Below, piece after piece: positions 55,214-62,575 of a DNA stretch of 64,000 nt. The notes below the pieces were generated by a model, which worked only from the letters and a program-made list of their open reading frames with translations, did not search any database and was not told where the DNA came from. Numbering within the stretch: the stretch's first letter is position 1; each line of letters starts with the position of its first letter. Source of the stretch: Brooklawnia sp963780175 (GTDB taxonomy: Bacteria; Actinomycetota; Actinomycetes; Propionibacteriales; Propionibacteriaceae); the NCBI GenBank assembly GCA_963780175.1, contig CAWAAT010000001.1:1302001-1366000 (forward strand). The letters run 5' to 3'. Both the position numbers and the translations under genes were made by a program.

Positions 55214-56287
55214 ATGAGAAACGATGCTCGCCCGGAAACACTTCTGCTTGAGGATGCCATACGTCAGGTCAGGGAGCTGCTGCCGCGCGCGTGGACGGCC
55301 AACCTCACCGACGGCGCCGCCCGGTACGCGGGTGATGTGCTGTTGTCGGTGAGGGGGCCGGCAGGGGTGGGCGTCACCTACAGAGTCGAGGCAAAGCGGG
55401 CGGGCGGGAGGTCGCTCGCCGATACCGTGGCAGCCCTTCGGGAACGTCAGCGGGAGACGGGCTTCCCGGTCTTGTTCGTCGCGGACTACATCGGCCCCGC
55501 CACCCGCCGTGCCCTGACAGAGGCCGGGATCAGTTACGTCGACGCGACGGGCTGGGTGCGCTTGGTCTCGGACGACCCGTTGATCCTTCTGACGGGTGAG
55601 GGTGCCGAGCGCTCTCCTCGTGCTCCGGAGTCTGCTGCGGTGGTCCGGTTGAACGGGGTGGCTACCAGTCGCGTGATCCGCGCCCTGTCCGAGGTCGAGG
55701 TGCCGGTCGGTGTCCGGGAGTTGGCCAGTGTGGCGCAGGTGTCGCCCGGGTCGGTGTCGAAGCTGCTCACCACGCTGGCCGCTGAAGGGATCGTCGACCG
55801 GGACGCGCGCGGCGCCGTGTCGAACGTGCGACGGCGTTCGTTGCTGCGGCGCTGGGCGCAGGACTACGGGTACGCCACAACCAACCCGGGTGTGGGGTAC
55901 TGGCTCGCGCCGCGGGGGCTGGCGCAGGTCATCGACCGGGTCGCTGAGCAGGAGGGTGTGGCGGTGACGGGCTCGGCCGCGGCCCGCAGGCTGCTGCCGC
56001 CGGACAAGACGTCGGTGGTCCCGCTGCGGCTGCTCGCCTTGTACGCGGCCTCACCTCGCAGGCTGGCCGAGCAACTGGGCTTGGTGGAGGCCGACGCGGC
56101 GACCGCGAACGTGGTCATCGCCGCCCCCCAAGATGGACGGATCCTGCCCGGCCCCGGTGAACCTGCCACCCTCGCACCCACAGCGCTGGTGGTGGCGGAC
56201 CTGCTGACTTTGCCCGGCCGTTCGGACGCCGAGGCCGAGCAGCTGATGGACGCCCTGGCCTCGATCGATCCGTCGTGGAAGGAGTGA
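55214..56287 (+). CDS. HTH regulator, antitoxin-like partner of the AbiEii-type gene
   Basis: 357 residues from the ATG at 55,214; an open frame extends 33 codons upstream but looks non-coding. Residues about 20-130 resemble a small nuclease-like alpha/beta fold (VTYRVEAKRAGGRSLADTV; FPVLFVADYIGPATRRALTE). A winged helix follows (GVRELASVAQVSPGSVSKLL; EGIVDRDARGAVSNVRRRS). The gene ends one base before the nucleotidyltransferase gene. Regulator-plus-nucleotidyltransferase is the layout of AbiE-type type IV toxin-antitoxin systems; sequence similarity to classical AbiEi is weak by eye. Confidence 0.6.
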   Translation: MRNDARPETLLLEDAIRQVRELLPRAWTANLTDGAARYAGDVLLSVRGPAGVGVTYRVEAKRAGGRSLADTVAALRERQRETGFPVLFVADYIGPATRRALTEAGISYVDATGWVRLVSDDPLILLTGEGAERSPRAPESAAVVRLNGVATSRVIRALSEVEVPVGVRELASVAQVSPGSVSKLLTTLAAEGIVDRDARGAVSNVRRRSLLRRWAQDYGYATTNPGVGYWLAPRGLAQVIDRVAEQEGVAVTGSAAARRLLPPDKTSVVPLRLLALYAASPRRLAEQLGLVEADAATANVVIAAPQDGRILPGPGEPATLAPTALVVADLLTLPGRSDAEAEQLMDALASIDPSWKE

Positions 56288-56288
56288 C

Positions 56289-57104
56289 ATGGACGCCGTC
56301 GCCCCCGAGTATGTCGCCGCCCGCCGCGTCCTCTTGGACGCCCTCGAAGCACTGACGTACCACCTTCCCAGCCTCATCCTGGTCGGCGCCCAGGCCGTTT
56401 ACCACCACACCGGTGATGCCGACCTCAACGTGCCCTTGATGACGACCGACGCCGACCTCGCGATCGATACCCGCGGGCTGGCCGACGTGCCCGAGATCGG
56501 CTCGCTCCTGCGCGGGGCGGGGTTCGTTCCCGGCCCCAACCCCGGTCGCTGGGTCGCCGCCAGCGATGTCGCGGTCGATCTGATGGTCGTTCCGCATCAG
56601 TCGCGGACGGCGAAGGCCTCGGCGCGTGCCGCACGACTCGCGCCCCACGACCGGCTGACCGCCCGGATCGCCCGTGGGCTCGAGCCGGCCCTCATCGACC
56701 ACCAACGCATCGCCATCGCGGCCCTGGAATCAACTGATGCCCGCACGTTCGACTTGGCCATCGCCGGCCCTGCCGCTCTCCTGGTGGCCAAGGTCATCAA
56801 GATCAGCGAACGGCTCGGACAGGCCGACCGGCAGCCGGACCGACTCAAGGAGAAGGACGCCCTCGACGCCTTCCGCCTACTCCAAGCGGTCGACACCGCC
56901 GAACTGGTTCTCGGACTGTCGAAACACAGGGGTGAGCCCAACGCGGCCGGCATCGCCGAAGAAGCTCTGGAGATCCTGCGCCTGCACGCGACCACACCCC
57001 GGGGTCGGATCGTCCTCCTCGCGGCATCCGCCGCAGGAGGAGACGCCACGGTCGCGCCCGCGTTCGCCGCCCTGTGCAACGACCTGCTGGCAGCCCTGCG
57101 ATGA
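56289..57104 (+). CDS. AbiEii-like nucleotidyltransferase (toxin candidate)
   Basis: 271 residues, GGAGTG before the ATG. The nucleotidyltransferase signature is LVGAQAVYHHTGDADLN followed by TTDADLAIDTRG, with the DxD acidic pair, and DVAVDLMVVP as third strand. The remainder is helical (AALLVAKVIKISERLG; LKEKDALDAFRLL), as in AbiEii/AbiGii proteins, where the conserved K and D contact nucleotide. Such toxins transfer nucleotides to tRNA or other targets and abort phage infection. It is the last gene of the arsenic island and could stabilise it. Confidence 0.68.
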   Translation: MDAVAPEYVAARRVLLDALEALTYHLPSLILVGAQAVYHHTGDADLNVPLMTTDADLAIDTRGLADVPEIGSLLRGAGFVPGPNPGRWVAASDVAVDLMVVPHQSRTAKASARAARLAPHDRLTARIARGLEPALIDHQRIAIAALESTDARTFDLAIAGPAALLVAKVIKISERLGQADRQPDRLKEKDALDAFRLLQAVDTAELVLGLSKHRGEPNAAGIAEEALEILRLHATTPRGRIVLLAASAAGGDATVAPAFAALCNDLLAALR

Positions 57105-57144
57105 ACCGTTCACCTTCTGCCAATGGTCCGTGGACGCCGACCGC

Positions 57145-57316
57145 CTATGCTGAGGGGCAGCTACTGACGCGAGATCCGCGCGGGTCTCGGGTTCGAAGCG
57201 ATTCCCCACGCATTCCCCACGGCAAGGTGACGAAGTGGCAATCAACCTACAAAACACCTTGTCAGGGGGCGATTATCGGCTGACAGAAGAGAGCTTCAAC
57301 TCCTCTCTCGCGCACA
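57145..57316. repeat. Attachment-type direct repeat, copy 2 (island right end)
   Basis: Matches 44,458-44,629 base for base in length. Keeps the hairpin near 57,170-57,191 with one imperfect pair, both TTCCCCACG boxes (57,202 and 57,213) and the identical 32-base core (57,285-57,316). No TTCCCCACG boxes follow on its right, so the DNA beyond is probably chromosome. Taken with copy 1, it bounds a 12.7-kb island without integrase. Confidence 0.75.
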
Positions 57317-57323
57317 GCACGCG

Positions 57324-57367
57324 AAACCCCCTCCGATTAGGGTCGATACCCAAATCGGAGGGGGTTT
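57324..57367. terminator. Strong intrinsic terminator at island/chromosome border
   Basis: Perfect 15-base stem: AAACCCCCTCCGATT pairs with AATCGGAGGGGGTTT around a 14-base loop. It is flanked by A and T runs on both strands, so it can act in both directions, for the island on the left and the gpsA operon ending at 57,488. Confidence 0.75.
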
Positions 57368-57487
57368 CAGCATGTCCGCAGCAGTCCGGCCGCGCCTACT
57401 CCCGCCACCGTGACTGTGGCTGGGCGCCCGGCCGGTCCGCCCGCGCGTCGGATCCGGATTACCCCGGGGGAGGGAACCAGAAATCGA

Positions 57488-58576
57488 CTACCGCTGGCCC
57501 GCCGAGACCAGACGACGCGGCTGCAGGCCGCCGAAGAATCGCGTCCACGGCACGTCGATCGGGGCGTCATGTGCCACGACGTCGTACAGGAACCTCACCA
57601 AGGGGAAGTCGCTCGGCTCAATCACGCCGCGTTCGGTCAGCCGCTCCAACGCCTTCCCGACCACACCGATTGCGGCCACGCCCTCGAGCGTGATCCCCTT
57701 CATGTGGACGCCGCGCACCTCGGAGAACGGGATCCCGGCACCGACGTACTGGCCTGCCTTTACATTGCGGCCGCCCATCGAGGTGACGAACATGTCGCCC
57801 ACCCCGCCGAGCCCGTCGGCGGTCTTCGGGTCGCCGCCGATCAGCTCGATGAACTGGTGGATCTCCCGCGACCCCTCGGCGAACAGTGCGGCCGAGAAGT
57901 TGAACATCACGTACGGCGCGTCCAGTTCGCCCTTGGCGGTCAAGATGCCGTGCGCGAACCCTTGCGCGAAAGCGAACACGTTCTTGGTGGCGGCCCCGAC
58001 CTCGTGGCCGACGAAGTCGGTCGAGGTCCACACATGGTAGTAGTCGGTGCCGTAGAGCCCGGCCAGGAAGTCGAGCGAGGCCTGATCCTCACCGGCGAAA
58101 ACCACGCAGCTGGGACGACGGACCGCCAGTTCACCGGCGATGCACGGCCCGACGATGGCCGACCAGGTGACGCGATCGGCGATCGGGCCGACCGCTCGCT
58201 GCAGAACGTGAGGCAGGATGCGGAGCGTGCCGTCGGCGTCGGCCTGCAATCCCTTCGTGATGACCAGCACTTTCTGCCCCGGCTCCAGCAAGCGGGCGAG
58301 TTGCTCGCCAGCCCAATCGATGCCGAAGGAGTTGACGCCGACCATCACGACGTCCGCGCCGGCGACCGCCTGGGCTGCCTCGGTGAAGTAGTAGGGCTGC
58401 ACGTTTTCGTCCAGAGCGACCTTCAGGACCGGATGTACCCGGGTGGCCTTGATCGAATCGATGATGTGGTCGTCGAGGTGGGTGCCGATCAGGCGGACCT
58501 CGTGGCCGTTGTCCCTAGCCGGGTTGGTAAGGGCAGAGGCCATGACGCCTGCGCCGAGCACCGCGATCGTAGTCAT
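57488..58576 (-). CDS. gpsA: NAD(P)-dependent glycerol-3-phosphate dehydrogenase-like protein
   Basis: 362 residues. N-terminal Rossmann motif TIAVLGAGVMASALT; VITKGLQADADGTL is the conserved KG loop; AIVGPCIAGELAVRRPSCVV and GHEVGAATKNVFAFAQGFAHG match the catalytic block with the Lys of GpsA. The C-terminal helical domain includes GGVGDMFVTSMGGRNVKAG. Differences from housekeeping GpsA (C in place of S in the GP(S/C) loop, longer tail) and coupling to a SorC-type regulator suggest use in a polyol-phosphate pathway. Start overlaps the regulator stop (ATGA). Intact. Confidence 0.82.
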   Translation of the reverse strand: MTTIAVLGAGVMASALTNPARDNGHEVRLIGTHLDDHIIDSIKATRVHPVLKVALDENVQPYYFTEAAQAVAGADVVMVGVNSFGIDWAGEQLARLLEPGQKVLVITKGLQADADGTLRILPHVLQRAVGPIADRVTWSAIVGPCIAGELAVRRPSCVVFAGEDQASLDFLAGLYGTDYYHVWTSTDFVGHEVGAATKNVFAFAQGFAHGILTAKGELDAPYVMFNFSAALFAEGSREIHQFIELIGGDPKTADGLGGVGDMFVTSMGGRNVKAGQYVGAGIPFSEVRGVHMKGITLEGVAAIGVVGKALERLTERGVIEPSDFPLVRFLYDVVAHDAPIDVPWTRFFGGLQPRRLVSAGQR

Positions 58577-59605
58577 GAGAGTTCCTTTCGTTCTTCGGGA
58601 TGTGTGGGCGTGTCGGTACGGGTCAGGTTCCGACGGTCTTCTTCATGGGTCTGTGGATGCGCTTCCAGCAGCGCAGTGGCGATGACGCCATCGACGATGA
58701 GCGTGGTGCACAGCCCGGCGGTCACCGCTGCCCTGGTGGCCAGTGCCTTGCGTGCGCCTGCCGCGACGACTATTGCGTTGGGACAACGCTCGAACGGCGT
58801 CGAGGTTCATCGAGAGCGTGCGGGCGTCGAGGCCGGGATCGGCGATGCTCCCGTCGATCGTGATGAAATGACTCATCACGTCGCCGACCGCGCCGGACTC
58901 TTCCATGAGCCGCATCTGCTCGGCGGTGAGGTAGCCGGACCGGACAAGAACCGAGTCGTCCGGGCTCACGCTGCCCGGCGAGTACAGCATCACGCGGCAT
59001 GCCTCTGCCGCCTTGAGCGTGCCCGCGATCGATCCGTCGGAGCGCAACAGCCGGGCGACCCTCGCGTCCTCGAGGATCGTCGGCCCCGCGAGACTGCGAA
59101 CGGAACCGCCACCTTTCTCAGCCAGCGCGTACAGCGACTCTCCGACCGGATTGCCTTGGGTCACGGTGGGACCGCCATTGGTTTGCACGACCTCGATTCC
59201 GCGTGTCCAGCCGTTGGGGAGTTCGGCGGCGACGGCCGCGACGGTGCGTCCCCAGCTGACCGCGATCCGGCGGATGCTCGGGCGTATCGACGCCAGGTGC
59301 ATCGCTGCCGCCGAGCAGACCGACCTGAGGGTGATCGCTGAACTGGGTTGGGAAGGCAGCACGATCACCTCGCGCAGGCCGTACTCCTGCCTCAGGCGCA
59401 CCTCCAACTCGTGCCGGCGGGCTCTCGGGTGGTCGATGACGATGCGGACGATGCCGGTCTTGCGGGCATCGTCGAGAAGCCGGCCAACCGTCCACCGGGT
59501 GACGCCGAGTTTCTCGGCTGCCTCGGCCTGCGTGTAGTCGCCGTAGTAGTACAGCTCCGCTGCCCGGAGCATCTGCTCTTCGTAGTCCGCCGTCTGCTTG
59601 GGCAT
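58573..59605 (-). pseudogene. SorC/DeoR-type sugar-phosphate-responsive regulator (one frameshift)
   Basis: N-terminal helix-turn-helix YGDYTQAEAAEKLGVTRWTVG, then the SorC sugar-binding domain (IRRIAVSWGRTVAAVAAEL; GPTILEDARVARLL; VGDVMSHFITIDG). Near 58,793 an extra base breaks the frame; the correct ending continues AVERCPNAIVVAAGARKAL and TLIVDGVIATALLEAHP to the stop at 58,573. Removing it gives 1,032 bases, 343 codons plus stop. It probably controls the gpsA-like gene and the divergent PTS gene through the palindromes at 59,640-59,790. Confidence 0.82.
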
Positions 59606-59676
59606 CGATCGCCTCCTTTGCCTTCTGCGCCAACTCTAAGAGAGCAATCACCAAATGTAGGAGCCCACCACAGAGG

Positions 59677-59692
59677 TTGCTCATATGAGCAA
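59677..59692. promoter_or_regulatory. Palindromic operator for the SorC-type regulator
   Basis: TTGCTCATATGAGCAA is a perfect 16-base palindrome. Half sites recur at 59,642 (GAGCAA) and 59,778 (TTGCTCAT). The cluster covers the divergent promoter region between the regulator and the PTS genes. SorC-type tetramers bind spaced palindromes like these. Confidence 0.6.
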
Positions 59693-59962
59693 AGAGCGGC
59701 TTCCTGCAAGCGGAGCAGCATCTGACATCGTCGTCGAAATGACCGTTCACAAGAGCCGCAATATCCCCGATCAGATGTTGCTCATCTGCGCAGGTGCGCT
59801 CCATTGACTCGAGTTGTGCCGAGGATTTTAGCTTCGTCCTGGGTCCGGCTGCCGCACGGATGCGGGCACCGACGACAAGCACCTGTACATCACCGAGGAC
59901 GAGCCCGCGTCCACGGAGACACTCACGCCAACGCAGGCACCCATACCAACGGAGGCACCAGC

Positions 59963-60376
59963 ATGATCGAGGCCTGGCTGGACACCCTGATCCCCTGGTG
60001 GCGAGACTTCACCACCTTCTACTCCGATCACTTCGGACTGATCGTGCTGCCTCTGCTGGCCTGGATGGCGACGATATTCATCGGCCAGCGCACTAACTCC
60101 GCAGCGTTGGCCGCGATCACCACTCATCTGAAGAAGCTGGGCAACCGTGCATACCGGATGTCCCCGACCGACCTTGTCGAACAGCTCGAACCGGTAGTCG
60201 CACGGGTGGCCGACGACCGGACGTGGATGCCGGCGCACGCCGGCCTATGGATCCGCAGCGATGCCGCGCAGCTGGCCGCCTCGCTCGGCGTCAACGAGCG
60301 CCAGGTGAACAGCTTGCGGGACCACACGCTCGGCTTCCGCGAACCAACTCGACGAAGGACACGCAGCCATGCCTGA
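59963..60376 (+). CDS. Small membrane-anchored protein upstream of the PTS EIIA gene
   Basis: 137 residues, GGAGG before the ATG. One membrane segment (FGLIVLPLLAWMATIFIG, about 24-41), then a soluble helical domain ending with a helix-turn-helix-like stretch (SDAAQLAASLGVNERQVNSL). No family recognised. It overlaps the EIIA start by eight bases and is divergent from the SorC-type regulator. It could be a regulatory partner of the PTS protein. Confidence 0.6.
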   Translation: MIEAWLDTLIPWWRDFTTFYSDHFGLIVLPLLAWMATIFIGQRTNSAALAAITTHLKKLGNRAYRMSPTDLVEQLEPVVARVADDRTWMPAHAGLWIRSDAAQLAASLGVNERQVNSLRDHTLGFREPTRRRTRSHA

Positions 60377-60830
60377 CCAGCCAGTACTGACCGTGATCGA
60401 TGCGCACGACAGCAGCCGCGAATCGCTGATGGCCCATGTGGCCGGAGAACTACGTGCCAAGGCGCTCGTGGGTGACAAGCTTTCTGCCCGCACTCCTGGA
60501 CCGGGAGACGACGTTCCCGACCGGGGTCGACTTCGGGAGGTTTCGTATCGCGATTCCGCACATCGACCCAGAACATGTCCGCACCCGGGCCTCGTCGTAT
60601 GCCGCAACGACCGCGCCGTGGAATTCCAGGCGATGGACGACCCGGCCCGCACGCTGGAAGTCAGGTTGACGGTATGGCCTCTGGTCACGGACGCGGAGAA
60701 CCAGGTAGGCCTGCTCGCCACCATGCTTGGCCTCCTGCAGCAGGACGGGACCTACCAGACCCTGCTGACCGCAAGCCCCGAGGAGGTCGCGGAAGTGATC
60801 GCGCCGGCGCTGGCGGCAACAACCCGGTAG
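60369..60830 (+). pseudogene. PTS EIIA component, fructose/galactitol type (two compensating frameshifts)
   Basis: The N-terminus (MPDQPVLTVIDAHDSSRESL) and the C-terminus (PGLVVCRNDRAVEFQAM; TEVRLTVWPL-like strand; GLLATMLGLLQQDGTYQTLL) share a frame. The middle, LLDRETTFPTGVDFGRFRI then AIPHIDPEHV, which holds the phosphorylated His, is one frame over between about 60,478 and 60,590. With one base removed and one added this is a normal EIIA of about 153 residues. It takes phosphate from HPr for sugar or polyol uptake; the EIIB/EIIC partners are not next to it. Confidence 0.68.
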
Positions 60831-60939
60831 CTCCAGCCCGCAGGTGGGTCGCCGGGTGAAGAACCGCGACGACCCACCTGCACAGGCCGGCAACCCCACG
60901 ACCGCGCAGTATCCCCGACAAGCCACCCAGAGGAAAGCG

Positions 60940-62241
60940 ATGGAACCCGACCAGGCAGACGACGTCGGCGTCCACGTTGTGCCGACGCCAGCCATCTTGA
61001 GCCACGGGCTGCGGCCGATGCGTGGGCGCGATCCCCTGGAGCGGAATCGCGTCGCGACCCCGCTGGAACTACTGTTCGACCTGACGTTCGTTGCCGGGTT
61101 CAGCATGGCAGCGGACCAGGCGTCGCACTACGCTGCCGAGGCGCATTGGGGGACCGCGCTGGGCGGGCTCGGGATTGCGATGTTCGCCTTGTACTGGGCG
61201 TGGCTCAACTGCACATGGTTCGCGTCGGCATATGACACTGATGACTGGCTGTGTCGGCTGTTGACGATGGCAGAAATGGTCGGTGCCCTGGTGCTCGCCC
61301 TCGGCTTGGCGCCGATGTTCCGCTCGATCGATGAGGCGACAACAGCCGGTAACGACCTGATGGTCATTGGCTACGTGGCCATCCGAGTTGCACTGGTTGC
61401 CCAATGGCTCCGCGCGGCCCGGCAGGATCCGCTGCGGCGACGGGCGACTGTGACGATGGCGATCAGTGTGTTTCTGGCACAGGTTGGCTGGATTACGCTC
61501 CTCGCGCTACGCGATGCCCCCTGGAGCCCGTTCGCGCCGGTCCTCGTGTTGGCAGCGGACCTCGGCGCTCCTATCGCCGTTGACCGCCTGAGGGGTGGCA
61601 TACCCTGGCACGCACATCATGTCGCCGAACGGTTCGGTTTGCTGGCCATCATCGCCCTCGGTGAAGCCGTGTCCGGCACGATTGCGGCGGTCTCAGCGGT
61701 GGTCGAGCGCAACGGCTGGAGCGCCGAAGCGGCGCTGATCGTGGTCGCCGGAACTGCACTGACGCTGGGGTCATGGTGGGTCTATTTCATCGTGCCGTCT
61801 GCGTTCGTCCTCGAGCGCCGCCGCCAGCTGGGCAAGTTCTGGAGCTACTTCCACGTGTTGGTCTTCACCTCGATCGTTGCGATGGGTGCGGCGTTGCACC
61901 TTGCCGCTTACGTCACCGAGGGGGGCGCCGCAATCGGCCCGGTTTCGGCCTTGGTCGCGACGGTGGTTTCGGTCTTCGTGTTCGTGGTGGCCGTCTTCGT
62001 CCTCTACTCGGTTCTCGTCCGCGAGATCGACCGCTTCCATTACGCGCTCGTTGCTGGGACGCTGGCCTTCCTGATCCTTGCAGTGGCGCTCGTGGCCCTC
62101 GGCGCATCGTTGGGCGTCGCGCTGCTGGCGGTGGCTGCGGCACCGTTCGTCGTCGTGATCGGATATGAGACCCTCGGACACCAGCACGAGGCGAGCGCGC
62201 TCGAGCGGCTAGCCATCACCACAGGGACGCCGGCGACCTGA
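60940..62241 (+). CDS. ltrA: LtrA-family membrane protein
   Basis: 433 residues from the ATG at 60,940, preceded by AGAGGAAAG; the open frame begins 32 codons earlier without a good leader. About twelve membrane segments. The opening PLELLFDLTFVAGFSMAADQ and the block HHVAERFGLLAIIALGEAVS are the LtrA (low temperature requirement A) signatures. Function of the family is poorly known. It follows the PTS gene at 109 bases but looks like its own unit. Confidence 0.85.
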   Translation: MEPDQADDVGVHVVPTPAILSHGLRPMRGRDPLERNRVATPLELLFDLTFVAGFSMAADQASHYAAEAHWGTALGGLGIAMFALYWAWLNCTWFASAYDTDDWLCRLLTMAEMVGALVLALGLAPMFRSIDEATTAGNDLMVIGYVAIRVALVAQWLRAARQDPLRRRATVTMAISVFLAQVGWITLLALRDAPWSPFAPVLVLAADLGAPIAVDRLRGGIPWHAHHVAERFGLLAIIALGEAVSGTIAAVSAVVERNGWSAEAALIVVAGTALTLGSWWVYFIVPSAFVLERRRQLGKFWSYFHVLVFTSIVAMGAALHLAAYVTEGGAAIGPVSALVATVVSVFVFVVAVFVLYSVLVREIDRFHYALVAGTLAFLILAVALVALGASLGVALLAVAAAPFVVVIGYETLGHQHEASALERLAITTGTPAT

Positions 62242-62324
62242 CGGCGGCCAGTATCCGTCCTGATTTGCGGATAAGCACTAGCCCGAGCCCGATTGTTGGC
62301 CGTATAGTTCAACTCGCACCGGGC

Positions 62325-62460
62325 AACCGGAGCACGAGGCACCGGGGTTCGGATCCCGGGCCAAAGCAGGGAAACGTGGTGAGACACCACACTGTGCCGC
62401 AACTGTGAAGCGTCGAGAACCGACGATGAGTCAGACCGCCTGCTGCCTCGGTCGTCCTTC
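62325..62460 (+). ncRNA. Cobalamin riboswitch
   Basis: The conserved core is visible: GGCACCGGGGTTCGG...CCGGGCC, then AGGGAAACGTGGTGAGACAC, then ACTGTGCCGCAACTGTGA (the receptor block with GCCGCAACTGTG), and AGTCAGACCGCCTGCTGCC (B12-box side). A TATAGT box at 62,303 can serve as -10. The switch lies on the plus strand about 115 bases before the transporter start. Bound adenosylcobalamin usually lowers expression of the downstream gene. Confidence 0.85.
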
Positions 62461-62477
62461 GAGCAAGAGGAACCCTT

Positions 62478-62552
62478 ATGAACCCGACGCCATCCCCCGC
62501 ACCTCTTTCTTCACCCACACCCGCCACCTTCCTCGATCTCGCTGATCACTAG
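62478..62552 (+). CDS. Possible 24-residue leader peptide
   Basis: A short frame follows the riboswitch: MNPTPSPAPLSSPTPATFL then DLADH and TAG. AGAGGAA lies just upstream. It is proline-rich and ends 23 bases before the transporter ATG. It may be a translated leader that passes the riboswitch state on to the transporter, or be chance. Confidence 0.35.
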   Translation: MNPTPSPAPLSSPTPATFLDLADH

Positions 62553-62575
62553 AACCTGGACACCGGAGGCCATCG

